Shown piece after piece: positions 35,641 to 47,700 of a stretch of DNA of 60,000 bases. The position numbers and the translations under genes are program-made. Source of the stretch: Owenia fusiformis (lineage: Eukaryota > Annelida > Polychaeta > Sabellida > Oweniidae). Within the stretch, counting starts at the first letter, position 1. The number at the start of each line of letters is the position of its first letter. The notes beneath the pieces were generated by a model. It was not told where the DNA came from and ran no database searches. It saw only the letters and a program-made list of their open reading frames with translations. The stretch is from the NCBI GenBank assembly GCA_903813345.2, contig CAIIXF020000011.1, forward strand, positions 3,560,571 through 3,620,570. Reading direction: 5' to 3'.

Positions 35641-35945
35641 ACATCTAGGTACTAGTATCTGGCGTTTCACGAGGTTTCAACAAGTTCATCTCAATTCAAA
35701 AATCAGTCAAAGTCAAGTTATCAATACAGGTATTTTGCATTTTATGGAGACTGCTGCTATGTGGGGACCCTTCGTGATCCACTCGAACATGTAGATTTCT
35801 AGTATTTGTAAAGATGTATAAAAGTTAAAATGTCTACTTTCCATGAGCTCCTATCATTGGATTTAAATAAGGAGTATGATTTTAAAATTGGCTAGGTCGT
35901 GGTTATGCAACAATAGTATGTTCGAAATACCGTTGTGTAATGCCT
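35641..35945. other. Sequence without recognised feature
   Basis: Nothing could be supported. Confidence 0.4.
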
Positions 35946-36045
35946 GGATCACATTTGCTGCAAGTATTTTGTTCAAAATTGAATACATTTCTGAACACAA
36001 TACTCAATCGGCCGGGGGCCGTAGTGAAAATCGGAGTAAATGTGA
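35946..36045. mobile_element. Short MITE, copy 2 of the GGCGCCCGGTCGAT family (inverted)
   Basis: ACTCAATCGGCCGGGGGCCG then TAGTGAAAATCGGAGTAAATGTG is the inverse of the family start seen at 24716 and 55500. The other end is ATCACATTTGCTGCAAGTA. Confidence 0.65.
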
Positions 36046-36427
36046 AAGCATTTACAAAAAAACGCCAGAGTTGGCAATCATATAAAATGAAACCAATCCC
36101 GCTGTGATTCATAGAAATAACTAATTTACTGCATTGAGTTCAATGTTATAACCATGTCGATTTACATGAGTGTCCGATTCATTGCACCAAATTTAAACCT
36201 TGACTGTTCTCCAGAAAGCAATAAGCTGACATATATCATATTTTACATTTTAATACAACTGAAAAGATAATAAATGTTTTAATATAAAGTTGACGTAGTT
36301 ATAAATGTTTTCAGCGTAAAATCAAAGCACAACCATATAATTAAAACAAATTACGCTGGGATTCAAACTGGATACAACTGACGAGTTGTATTTAAGGTGG
36401 CCTAAAGTGCTGCTTATTTTTTCGTGA

Positions 36428-36515
36428 AGCCACTCAGTAAAATTACGATTTCTCTGCACCCTGATGTTCAATCAACGTCATTCGAGTATCTATATGTTCC
36501 TGACACGTTTGAGCA
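36428..36515. repeat. Inverted partner of the LINE target sequence
   Basis: CCACTCAGTAAAATTACGAT through TTCCTGACACGTTTGAGC matches, in inverse orientation, 38669-38725 joined to 36985-37040. The LINE at 37041-38667 therefore split one member of a local inverted repeat, and this is the undisturbed member. Confidence 0.75.
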
Positions 36516-37027
36516 TTCTGTAATGACAACGTCTACCCAATGTTTGCACGAGAAATTGGCGTAATTCATGACTGAAATCGGGAAGACAAAAATATGTGAT
36601 GTTCTTTTAGAATTGTTTATAATAACTATTTACAAAAACGTTCCCGAGACACAATCCATTTAGGTAGGGTTTGTTTTAAAGTCGAAAAGCCCCAATAAGA
36701 CAATACAAACCAAGATTAATCCCAGAAGAATGCAGATTTCATGTAATGATTTACGTTCATGTAAACAAGTAAAGTACATATAATCCCCATATAAAACATT
36801 GGCCTACGTGACATGTAATAACAGGTTCAAATTGAAATATAGATAATGTTCAACATAGCATTTGCTTCCGTGTTCTGTATGCCCCTCTACCTGCTTAATA
36901 AGGCAATGTATCTTCAAATAAAACCTTAGCCAAGTAGATAAGAGTCTCTGGAATACTTTTGTAAATAGTTTTCACAAGCAATTTTATTCCCGGACGCCCA
37001 AACGTGTCAGGAACACATATATATTTG

Positions 37028-37040
37028 AATGATCTTGATT
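37028..37040. repeat. Target-site duplication, left
   Basis: AATGATCTTGATT, identical to 38668-38680 and flanking the LINE fragment. Confidence 0.85.
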
Positions 37041-38667
37041 GCGTACCACATAATCTTCTATTGCTTAAACTTAAATCTTACGGTATCCAAGGCCAACTGC
37101 TCAATGTACTCAAATCCTATCTGAATGACAGAAAATTCTTTGTTAATGTAGTCGGCGAATCTTCAAAACTTTCTGATACTAATTTTATTAACTGTGGCGT
37201 CCCACAGGGGTCTATTCTAGGGCCTATTCTATTTATCTTGTACATTAATGATATTCCTGACAACCTGGGTGGCCAGTGCTACATCTATGCTGATGATACC
37301 TCTTTACATTTTAAACTTGATCCAAAAGACCCCACTAATGTTGATGATTCTGTTAAGTCAAGCCTAGAAAGCATTGAACAATGGTCAACTACTTGGAAAC
37401 TACAGTTTAAACCAGAAAAAAGTCATGAACTGATATTTCATAAACCTAGAACACGTATTAATGATATCAGTCCATCTAATCTTAATAATATGGAAATAGT
37501 TAGAGGTGATTCCCATAAACACCTCGGTTTCACGTTTGATCCCTGCTTAACACACAAGCACCATATAAGTAACATCTATGATAACGTAACAAAAATGTTG
37601 AATCCATTTAAAAAACTCAAAAACAAAATAGGATCTAGTCATTTGGAGACAATCTTCAACTCCTTCATATTGCCCCATTTCGATTATGGTACCATCATTT
37701 ACAATAGTTCTTCCAAATATCTACTTCAAAGGCTCGATAGATTATATTATAAAGCTGCTATCTACTGCTCAGGTTGTATTCACGGGAGCAGCACAGATAA
37801 AGTACTAACGCTACTTCAATGGCCATCTCTTGACACTAGAAGAAAAGTACATGGTCCTAACCCTAAATTTCTTGATGACATATTTGATAAGTTCAAAAAA
37901 CCAGAAACTCGAAACCTGCGTAACACTGATGAGTTCATTATACCAAAATGCTCTGAACGGTACAGAAATTCAGCGGTACCCTCTGCAATCTCCAACTGGT
38001 TAGCCCTGCCAAATACATTAAAGAGTAAAGCTACTATCCAGAATTTCAAGAAACATCAAAAACTGCTTTTCAAAAATCCAATAAATGTCATCACAACCAG
38101 CAAACTGAACCTCACAAGGAGCCATGAGATAATAGTAAATAAATTCAGGGCCGACTTTTTATTTAAGGCCCAACTATATGCTCATAACTTTAGCAATATT
38201 GACAACCCTAACTGTTCATGTGGACATCCACAAACAGTTAAACACTTCTTTTTCCACTGTGCTCATTTGACACATGCCAGGGATGAATTTAATCAATACC
38301 TGAAAAACCTGATCCCTGAAATTTTTGACAGGCAAATCTCTCAGCATAAATATCTTGAAGTTCTGAAATATGGCTCAACTGAAATCACTATCGAACTTAA
38401 TTCGAAAATGATGACCAGGCTAGCTTCCTTTATAAAAGCCAATATATGATTTTCCCTCCTTAAACATCTTTTATCTCCAGTAACTGTTTCCCACGCCAAG
38501 CACCCCCCCCCCACACACAACCCCAAAACTACTGTTAACATTGCTCCTTATATTATATTTCATTAAGTTCCATCAATTCTTCTATAATGCCATGCATGTA
38601 TGTGGCGATTGAAGATTTTGTAAATGTTATGTAATGAATGAGGATAATTAATAAATAAATAAAAAAA
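37041..38667 (+). mobile_element. Recent 5'-truncated LINE with open reverse transcriptase frame
   Basis: The insertion starts inside the reverse transcriptase codons for DCVPHNLLLLKLKSYGI and stays open to a stop at 38447-38449, over 460 codons. Visible motifs are INCGVPQGSILGPILFILYI, the catalytic block YADDTSLHF, the thumb region DSHKHLGFTFDP and the C-terminal Cys/His cluster CSCGHPQTVKHFFFHC. A ~200-base 3' UTR ends in TAAATAAATA plus a run of A. A perfect 13-bp target duplication flanks it. The bases upstream of 37041 belong to the target, so no start codon of the element is present. It belongs to the same family as 3730-6160, sharing YGIQG, NCGVPQ-like and HKHLGF blocks, but is far better preserved. 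Confidence 0.93.
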
Positions 38668-38680
38668 AATGATCTTGATT
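38668..38680. repeat. Target-site duplication, right
   Basis: AATGATCTTGATT directly after the A-rich LINE tail, identical to 37028-37040. Confidence 0.85.
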
Positions 38681-38714
38681 GGACATCAGGTTGCAGAGAA
38701 ATCGTATTTTTACT

Positions 38715-39757
38715 GAGTGGATTATTGAATTTCATAGATCTAGGGGCCCTCCAGGAATGGAAACCCTTAAATTATCAGAGATTAATGTTTCCAAACTGTT
38801 TTTAAACAAACTAACGTCTTGTTTTCAACCTACACCTTGCTCCTTTCTGTCGTATTTAATAAAACAAAAATAGTATATCAGGGAGGGATACGAACCACTC
38901 ACATGGGACTTGGTATTTCACTAGCGCCATAGGCGTTCTACTATTCTGGATACAACTGACGAGTCGTATTTAAGTGGATACAAAAGTGAGGATCATTTTG
39001 AATTGACGCTCGGAATAAATATATAATACTTTTGTTATTTCATATCGCTAGCACGTTGGCCTCATGGTTAGCGTGCCTGGCTTCCACGCTCTAGGTTAGT
39101 TGATCGAGACCCGTTCATGTCTAACTTTTTGATTTGCTTGTTGTCAAGATATAATAAGTAGGGCAAAATTCAGAAAAAGTAGATCAAAAATACTCCAATG
39201 GAGTATAAAATTGTCACCAGGATTCCGAAATGAGACGAATGTTAACTCGTGAAATTTCGGTAGATAAAGTAGGTCAGAAAATCCGAATTAATCCGAACAA
39301 CGGTCGGGAATTTTCGTCATAAGAAGTAGATCAAAAATACTCCAATTGGAGTAAAAAAATTGTCACCAGGATTCCGAAATACGACGAATAGAATCGGCAA
39401 ACTTCGGTACAATAATGAAGAGCATAAAAACCGAAATGATCCGAACAACGTTCGGATAAAATCGTGAAACAGGTGTCAGGGGCTTCCCCTCATCTTTCCC
39501 GACATGGTTCTAAAAGCCTTATATGGATCTATCACGTGACATTCAAAATGACGTTCCTATATGGTTCTATGGGCCTTATATGGATCTTTCGAACACGTGA
39601 CCTAATACCAAATCTAAATCAAAATTATACCTTGACCATTGGATGGGATTTCATAGAAAATATCCAAGAAAACATACTCTCGTGATCCTTAAATCACTTA
39701 AAATCGATCATTTTATCTTCATTCCTTGATTGAATTTTATGAAAGAAGTTATGAAAA
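38715..39757 (-). repeat. ~1-kb inverted repeat, right arm
   Basis: Reverse complement of 30057-31090. The inner end adjoins sequence homologous to 36428-36515 and then the LINE. The ~60-codon frame shared with the left arm is extended slightly here, with no recognisable domain. Confidence 0.88.
39048..39115 (+). repeat. tRNA-like module in the right arm
   Basis: TTGGCCTCATGGTTAGCG (A-box-like) and TGATCGAGACC (B-box-like) lie about 45 bases apart. GCGTG and CACGC can form an anticodon-like stem around CCTGGCTTC. It is the counterpart of 30695-30763. Confidence 0.5.
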
Positions 39758-40315
39758 CACATCATCATGTAAGGGTTTTCACCTAAATCAGCTCGTTTTA
39801 TATTGACCCTTCAATAGAATTTCATTGAACAATGTTTCATGAAAAATATCATCATGTTATGATTTGTATTTAAATAAGACCGTTTCATCTAAATACTTGC
39901 TGGATAATATTTCATAAAAAATGCACTTTAAAAATATTTAAGGATTTGCCTTAATTTATCAATGTAATGTCAGTATTAGATTGACTCTCAAATAGGGTCC
40001 TATTTTAACTTTTTTATTGAAATTAATACTAGGCAGGACTCACTCTCTAAATAGCTAATAAAAATTCAACCCTTGGATGTGATTTCGTTGAAAAAAATAT
40101 ATGACAAGTCCAGAATCAAATGATTTGTCCAGAACCTCTTAATATCCTGTTATCAATAAACTACAAAAATATCGTTTTTGAAGTCACAAGTAATTATATA
40201 TGTAAAATGTTCTGTAAGTTATGGTTAAATACACGACCGATGGTTGTATTCTTAACGAATCAAAGGAACACTATACCAACAATAATCCCATCTTTCCATG
40301 CCTTCTACACATCGA
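39758..40315. other. AT-rich sequence, nothing recognised
   Basis: No supported feature. Confidence 0.4.
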
Positions 40316-41392
40316 CAGGGTTGGCCAAAAAGCAATACCCAAGTTTAAGGATAAAGGTCGTATGATATAACGTTAAACCATGGCATGTATTATCATTTTA
40401 AAAGATAAATCATTTCCTAACAATATGACACCATCTGATTGAAAAACCGCTGTTTTCTATTGGGTTAGAGGCTAAAATTGACACCAGGGGTGTCATGAGC
40501 GACCAAAATATTATTCACTGCGGATTTCCAAATTGTGAAAAGTGGAGGGAAATTTGAACGTTGACACCTTCAAAAGAGGTACATTTATACAAATATCGTG
40601 CAAAATATCAGCAATAAAACTTGTATATTTTTAATTGAATCAATTTTGTATTAATCTAAGATAAATGTACATTGTATGATGATTCAGTTAAGCATATTGA
40701 GTTCAACTGTGACTGCAATATCAGTGGAAAGGATTGATCGATATGTCGAACTGAATTGAACTCATGTTTCTATTAAACAAATCATCAAAAACTTCTGAAA
40801 ATTTTACACATCGTCGATCAAGTGATTATTTTGAATGGAATTAGTTGAATTTGGAAATATATACACTTTTCTCTATATAGTTTTAGAAAACACACCAAAC
40901 ACTTCATTTGTTCTTGGTAACATATGTTGGGAATGAAACAAAACCTCTATACGAACCTTATTGGAAGAAAACTACATATACATAGCTAGTTTAAGTCTCT
41001 CGATATTGTAATTGTACTAAGGAAAGTGTGGTTGATTTCAAAAAGTCATCTCGTCGATGAAATAAAAGCTTTACTTTAATTTATATTTATTTTTTGTAGT
41101 TTTTTTTTAGAATGTTTTAAATAATTGGTTTAAGAGAAAAAACAATGTTGAATTTAGTTCGCCATATCGATACCAATCCTTTGGGAATTTTCATTTTTTT
41201 GATTTAGATTTGTGGTCGCTCAAGGCACCCCTGGTGTCAATTTTATGTCCAAGAGAAAACAAAGGTTTTTCAATTGGATAGTGTCATTTTGTTAGAAAAT
41301 GATTCATCTCTAAAATGATATAGCATTGTTTAACATGTATCATATGAATCATTCATCTTTAAACTTGGGTATTGTTTTTTGGCCAACCCTGT
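40316..41392. mobile_element. Inverted-repeat element, ends CAGGGTTGGCCAAAAA
   Basis: CAGGGTTGGCCAAAAAGCAA at 40316 is mirrored by GGTATTGTTTTTTGGCCAAC and CCTG at 41392. The inverted repeats run about 190 bp, including GGTGTCA/TGACACC blocks at the inner end. Part of the interior recurs at 45290-46010. No transposase was seen. Confidence 0.85.
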
Positions 41393-42293
41393 ATTTAAAC
41401 GGCAAATTATGTTTAGACCCATTTTGCTGTAGACATGTATGTGATACTAAAAACAATTAAAGTAAAGGACGGGGTACAATAAGGGGCAAATACCCCCATG
41501 GTCAAAACGAAATCTATTAGGAGTAAAATAAAGATTACAATGTTAAATTATACTATGGAAAATATTTAAGTGTTTAGACACTGATATTGAGGTCATTAAG
41601 TTCAGCAAGGATGTATTGACTTAACATTAAACGAAAATTGTTTGTACAACCGAATTGCTGGTTATTTAGTTCTGAACACTGGATTCTAATTATTCACATG
41701 GTCTCCTAAAGGGCACATCTTTTACAGAGTAATGTACTTTTGAGCGTTCCTAATATATGAATGACATTTGCCAATTTTGCGTGCGGCAAAAATTACTACT
41801 GTACCATCCAACTTTTGCTTAACCAGCTGATTATTCCAACAGATTTACATGTTAAACCCTTTGTATGTTTGAACTATATTCTCCAAGCCAGAAACGAAAG
41901 AAAAACTGATGATACAAATTAACGTACTTTGACTCCATTCTCTATATTTCAGGAAATTTTCAATCTAATCCGTCTGTAACAATAGTTCACAATCGGTCTT
42001 TCTTTAGAAAATATAGACTGGTCCTTAACTTTTTTTTGGGATGTCATTGCTTCTAAAATATTGATATAAATTTCTAAAAAGTCGACAAAAATACACTAAT
42101 TGTCATTGCTTCTTTTTAAATGTTTTAACATACAATATTCAATTTGACCCAGATAGGGTAAATCATACGGAACGTGGCTCACTGCAATGTCATCGTATTG
42201 TGATTTTGGCGATGTTCCATTTTGATGGTGAGGAGATATTTATCAGTTATTCAACAGTCTAGCTTATGCAACGACTTGTCTCACCAAACTGCC
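41393..42293. other. Upstream region of the modular extracellular gene
   Basis: AT-rich, with no further coding signal and no obvious conserved promoter element other than the TATA box that follows. Confidence 0.4.
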
Positions 42294-42301
42294 TATAAAA
42301 A
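42294..42301 (+). promoter_or_regulatory. TATA box TATAAAAA
   Basis: Located about 28 bases before a GCAGT initiator-like site at 42320-42324 and 67 bases before a strong donor. The spacing is that expected for a Pol II core promoter. It is inferred, not proven, to drive the gene at 44731. Confidence 0.5.
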
Positions 42302-42321
42302 CTTGATCTCAATACAAGTGC

Positions 42322-42360
42322 AGTACAGCGGCAAGATTTGTAACCAAAACGGGACTTTCT
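42322..42360 (+). other. Predicted leader exon (5' UTR)
   Basis: From the presumed start near 42322 to the donor GTGAGT at 42361 there is no ATG. A non-coding first exon spliced to 44694 would fit the signal-peptide exon, which has its own acceptor and ATG. The link between the two is inferred. Confidence 0.45.
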
Positions 42361-44693
42361 GTGAGTATTTATATTATATTTATTAACCTAGTGGGTCAAG
42401 TGTCTGAGTATAAGCCTTCTAATATCAGTGTTTTTATCAAACTTTAATATACAAACTATACAAAATATAATGTAAGATAACAAATCACAATGTGCAGTTA
42501 CATGCAGCTTTAGTTATCATAAACGTTTACATTTGGCCGGAGAAATAGACCTAATATTAGAACTAAAAATTTTTGAAATATTTGGGTCTAGGATGTTTTG
42601 AAATAGGATGTAAAGCAAGTAATATAGTGGTGTTTTATGTAAATATTATGTTTTCATATAGGCTATTATAGGCCAATAATCTGATTAGTAGTTGCCGGTA
42701 CAAAACACGTCATTCATCTCTGCTTTTCAATACTAAATAATGTTTTATCAAGTTTTAAAAGGATTAATTTTAAAGCATTCCTAACATACAAAAATATTGT
42801 GTTGATCTCATAATAAATTTTCGTTACAATTAGTGCTTTTCAATAAATGGTCAAACCTTTTTAAGATACAGGGTGACCGAAAAACGGAGACAGTTGAAAT
42901 AGGCATCTTCTAGAAAAGTTAACTGACCGATCTTTGAGTACACCAGAGGACAGTTATATGAACGTTCTTGAACGTTTCAATACTGGTTTAATAGTTATCA
43001 TCATCACAGTACATATTCCAAGTGGCACCATTTAGGCAAAGGCAACGCTTTATTGTCATTCTATTGTCTGGCAAATTTGTCCTCACACATTCAGCCCTTG
43101 TTATGGCTTACACACGCGGATCAAGGATTTTGTGCTAGAGGGGGCCTTATTAATCCTAAAAAATGTGCAATGAATGAATAATTAATGTCGAGCTTTCGAT
43201 CTCTGTTGTCAAAGTGTTGAGATAGTAAGCTAAGTATGTCATTTTATGTATGGGGAGTGACACAAAGCCGGTTGATATTTTTTGCAGTTATTGGAGATTT
43301 ATTTCGACCTAAATACGTTTCACAATCTCTATATTTTCGGTTGAGTCTGTTAAGTCTCGCATGAGTCCCAAATGTTTTATCCAACGTGAATATGACACAT
43401 TTTCTTGGATAATCATGACATCTGAATTGCCGGTGTACTTTTTATTCGGTTCTATATATCTATCTGTTTGTCATATAGCGTCAGAAATTAATGTCTGATT
43501 ATAGCAGCAAGGTTGGTCGATTTGAAGGCAAAATTAATGGTACTTTACGGTATTTTTGGAGGTATTATATTTATAAATAATATGTTATATATAATAGTTT
43601 ATTTGTACATGTTGCTAGCAATTTCGCCATCCCTTCAGAGTTTATTTTGCCTTTAACTGGGATTGACATACGGTTTCGAAATAACCAACTATGCCCTGAT
43701 CAAGTACAGCATAAGCAGTGATTTAGAGTAAACATACATTTCATATTTCAATTTTAATTTCATGCCAAAAAGTTAAATGCGACATTCCTAAAATATAGAA
43801 AATTGTCAATCACCGAATTATATGCAGGTTGATTAGACAGGGGTCAAAATGTGAGAATGGCCATTTGGCTTCAAAACCATTATACATAACTGTTAATAAT
43901 AATATTGTTGAGATGGCCAAATAAATTAGATCGTTAATAAAGAAAAAGCATTGCGTCTAAAATCCGGGTCATCAAACATTTTTTCAAAATCTTGCAGTTT
44001 ACAGCCATTTTGGACACATTTCTAATGATTTTGCCCCCCCCCCTGGCAAAACTGGCCATGGGCCTGATTCGCAGCGATTATATATTTTTATGCAATTTAA
44101 GAGGTAATATGGGAATAGCGTTATAGTTATTAAGGAGTAAAACAGGGTTTTGTGAACACGGAACATATATCCGATTACACCTATATGCTTCGAAGGATAT
44201 AAGCTTTTTTAAATCGAATTCATAATAGGTATAACATGTTAGATGACATCGTGTCTTAGACCCTGTCGATTCTGTAATGCTATATAGCTAGTGAAAACAG
44301 AAGATGAAACAAAAGAAGCATTATACGAAGGAGCTACTGATACTAAAACTGCAAACGTCTAAAATAGAAAGCAATTGTATCATATTGCGGTGTCCAAATA
44401 TCAGAAATCATTAACACATTCGTTACAGTTGAAACTCAATATAATAATAACTGTACTGACTAAACCGCGACGGTATCACGAGATGTCAAAAAATACTGCT
44501 GAATAAAAAAGTATAGTTTATTATTACAATCTTCTTTATAAGCGAAGAAATATAATACAATTTAATGCAATGCATTACAATATAATACAATAAAATACAG
44601 TACAATACAATACAATACAATACAATGCAATACAATACAACATAATGCAATGCATAAAGCGCTAATACGATGGAATACTTATTGCTTTTCCAG
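42361..44693 (+). other. Presumed intron 1
   Basis: No coding sequence seen. At 42869, CAGGGTGACCGAAAAA looks like one end of a Tc1/mariner-type element, with no matching second end. A C run lies at 44034-44043 and an ATACA repeat near the 3' end. Confidence 0.4.
44545..44655. repeat. ATACA/ATGCA microsatellite
   Basis: Tandem AATAC and AATGC pentamers over about 100 bases, ending some 40 bases before the exon carrying the start codon. Confidence 0.9.
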
Positions 44694-44791
44694 ATTTGCG
44701 GTAATTCATAGCTGACGGAGTTATTGAAAGATGGACTTCTTAAGGGCAGTTGTAATTCTGTTGGTTATGCCCATTTTGACCACTGCTTTAG
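44694..44791 (+). CDS. Exon 2: signal peptide (coding from 44731)
   Basis: Acceptor TTTTCCAG ends at 44693. ATG at 44731 has A at -3 and G at +4, a strong animal start context. It encodes [20 protein letters not shown] plus the first base of the next codon: a charged N-terminus, a hydrophobic core and a small-residue cleavage zone around TTALG. The donor is GTAAAA at 44792. Confidence 0.8.
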
Positions 44792-47700
44792 GTAAAACTA
44801 AAACAAGAAATAGATTGTATTAAACAAAAATCATTACACTATTCTAGAAAGTGTGTTTTATATGAGCTAATAAAATATAACTGCAGTTCCTGCATGGTTG
44901 TAGTTTGAAGGTAATATATTCATATTTTATTATTTCTAATCGATTGTTTTTTGTAACAGTCGTAAAGACAGCACCACCTCAATCTACAACGACTGGACAA
45001 ACAGCAAGTTCAACACCTCCCCCGTTTACAACAGCACAACCAGGTACAGCAAACTGATCAAATAAAATTATGTGATCTTTGAATAGTTTGGATTAGTTTT
45101 TTGTAGATACTAAATTAATGAAAAATAGACACAATATACCACTGATTCTCAATGTGTCCCCATTTTAAAGATTATTGTATACTATTTTTAAACTCAATCT
45201 CTAAAGTATCTGAGTACATGTACTCTGTTTTTCGCTTTATCAATTGAACAGAAAATTGTTTGGATTTTGGGAGATGGAGCAATGATTGGAGGACACGATT
45301 TTTATTCTAAAGGATAGGTATCGATATGGTGAACTGAATTCAACTATCTTTTTCTCTTACACCAATTATTGAAAACATTTTATAAAAACACGGTCCTTTA
45401 TGTTATGTTGACTGATTGGCAACAATTTAATGCAAACATTATTTATATTTATTTTTTATAACTGTTTTGTTAACATTTTTTGTTTTTAGTGCAATTGTTT
45501 TTTGATCCTTGATAATTGAGAATGAAATGATATAGCCTATACACCATTTTCTTAGACCTCTCAATATTATAGTAATGTTATACAAAGTAAATTTTGGTTG
45601 ATTTAACAAAAAATATGAAAAAACTTAAAACAAACCCCCCAAAATATATACAAATTAAGATAAACCTTTTATTTCATTAACAAGATACTTTTTAGAATCA
45701 AACAAACTTTCCTTTGTATAATTGCAATATTGAGAGACCTAAACACGTTTATATGTTGATGTCGTTTTGTTCCAATGAGGTTCGGATAGATGTTTCATTT
45801 CATTCCGAATATGTGATACCAAGAACAAAAGAAGTGGCTGATGTGTTTTCTAAAACAATATATATATTTCAAATTATAATGTTAATATTCAAAAGATGAC
45901 CATTAAATTGGCGATGTGTACGGTTTTCAGAATGTTTTGATGACTGGTTTAAGAGAAACGCGTGTTCAAAATGTTCACCATATCAATACCACTCCTTTGA
46001 CAAAGTGTCGAAGCATTTTTTAAAACAGATTTATAGACATTACTTTTAACTATAGTTGTGACCATTTAATGGATGGTTTACCTAGATGTACTTAATTTTA
46101 GTGTGCCACTTATGTTAAAGTGCAATTCCAAATCAATCAAAAAATAAAATAAATAGTCTAATTACTATATTATTGGTATCGAATACCGACTTGATAAACA
46201 ATGGTTAACTAGTATTATTGTCAAACGAATTATCAAATATGTAATCTATAAGAACTTTGGATTGTAGATTTTCCTTGCAATACGGGTGTTTCCATTCCCT
46301 GGAATGATGGTTACCAATGCATTTGTCCGCCCAACAAACGAGGCGAAAACTGCAGTGAAGGTAAGGTATCATAAAGAGTAATAATCCCAAGTATTTTATA
46401 TCTTGGAAATATAAAAACATTCCGTTAAGCACTGATTTTGCTAATTGCTACTTTTATTTTTCAGATGTTCCAAATAATGATAATTGCACATGGCCTGGAA
46501 ATGGTAAGTCATATAAAACATAACGGACTATGTAAAATCGTAATAAGATCATAATGTGTATTAACCCTAATGTGGACAGAAGGGGGGGGGGGTCGGAACC
46601 GGTGTAAAAGGGTAGGCGGTCCTATCAAATTTTGGTCCTACTCTCTATTGATTTACATGGTGACCTAATTACAAATATTTTCCTTATTATTTATACACAG
46701 TCAGGGCCAGTAAGGGCCGTAAGGAAAGGGGACCATAATCCCCAGGGGACCATAATTTCTTTTACACCGGCACACTTCTGCCATGAAAATATTTTTCTGT
46801 AATCTTAATACCGATAGATAAAATACCACATTTGGTGCAGAAATTGAAGAGATCGGGGGCCATAGCGGCTAAGTTAGGATTGTGAATGCGTGTAAACTTG
46901 GGGACTTCACTTATCTCCATGTTTTATTGACAGAGATACATTGTTTCAATACATGTTTTTTTAAATTGAAAACCTCTATGTTTATTTGACCTACTTTTTG
47001 AGATTTTGATACACTTTCATCAAGAGTTTTGAATGACATGATAATACGGTGCCTAGTTTTCTGTACCTCTTCAACTCTGGAAACGCCAAGGGCGGGGGGG
47101 GGTTATCTGACCCATCTCTGCCGCTGGTGTTATTAAAAATACACTGCCCACATTATGGTTTAGTATTTTATGTACACACTTTTATTAATTCGCTGTCGCT
47201 GTTATTGCCTGTCAACGAAGTGAGACAAAACACTCTCTTCAAAATATATGAGGCAGATTGTTGAATTGTAGATGTAATGTTTGTATTTCGTTTCTCATTG
47301 GTTTCATTCTTCTCTAATTTCAGTGTTAGTCTGTTTGAGCGTCCTTAGCGTTCGTAGCTACGTCACCGAATTGAGAGATATGTTGGTATTGGAAATAATC
47401 TTAAACATTTGAATATTCATTTTCTGAACGTAGATAAAATGCAATGTTTTACAGATAACGCATGTTCCTCATCACCCTGTCATGGGGAAGGCGCCTTGTG
47501 TATCAACACATTTGGCGGAGATTACAAATGCTTATGCCCACCAGGGACTAACGGTCGCCGTTGTGGTCGAGGTAAGAAACAGCTTACATGACCCTTGTAG
47601 TGTAGTCATGTTAACGATATTAGTGCAAAGGATTTTATTTATTACTCGCCTTTTGATTGTAGCCGAGACAGAATAAGTCAGTCCTCTCTTTTTCAAAATA

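Noticed and set aside
36371-36398. Match of GGATACAACTGACGAGTTGT to the right arm near 38948
   Set aside because: The sequence is itself a small palindrome and its orientation disagrees with the neighbouring inverted match, so it was not used to define an element.
37004-37040. Start of the 481-codon reverse transcriptase frame
   Set aside because: The first codons are GTG-led target DNA upstream of the LINE insertion point; the target duplication shows that the element begins at 37041.
45253-45314. ENCLDFGRW stretch after an AG as an exon of the modular gene
   Set aside because: It runs into a stop after 19 codons and lies at the edge of a transposon copy (45290-46010).
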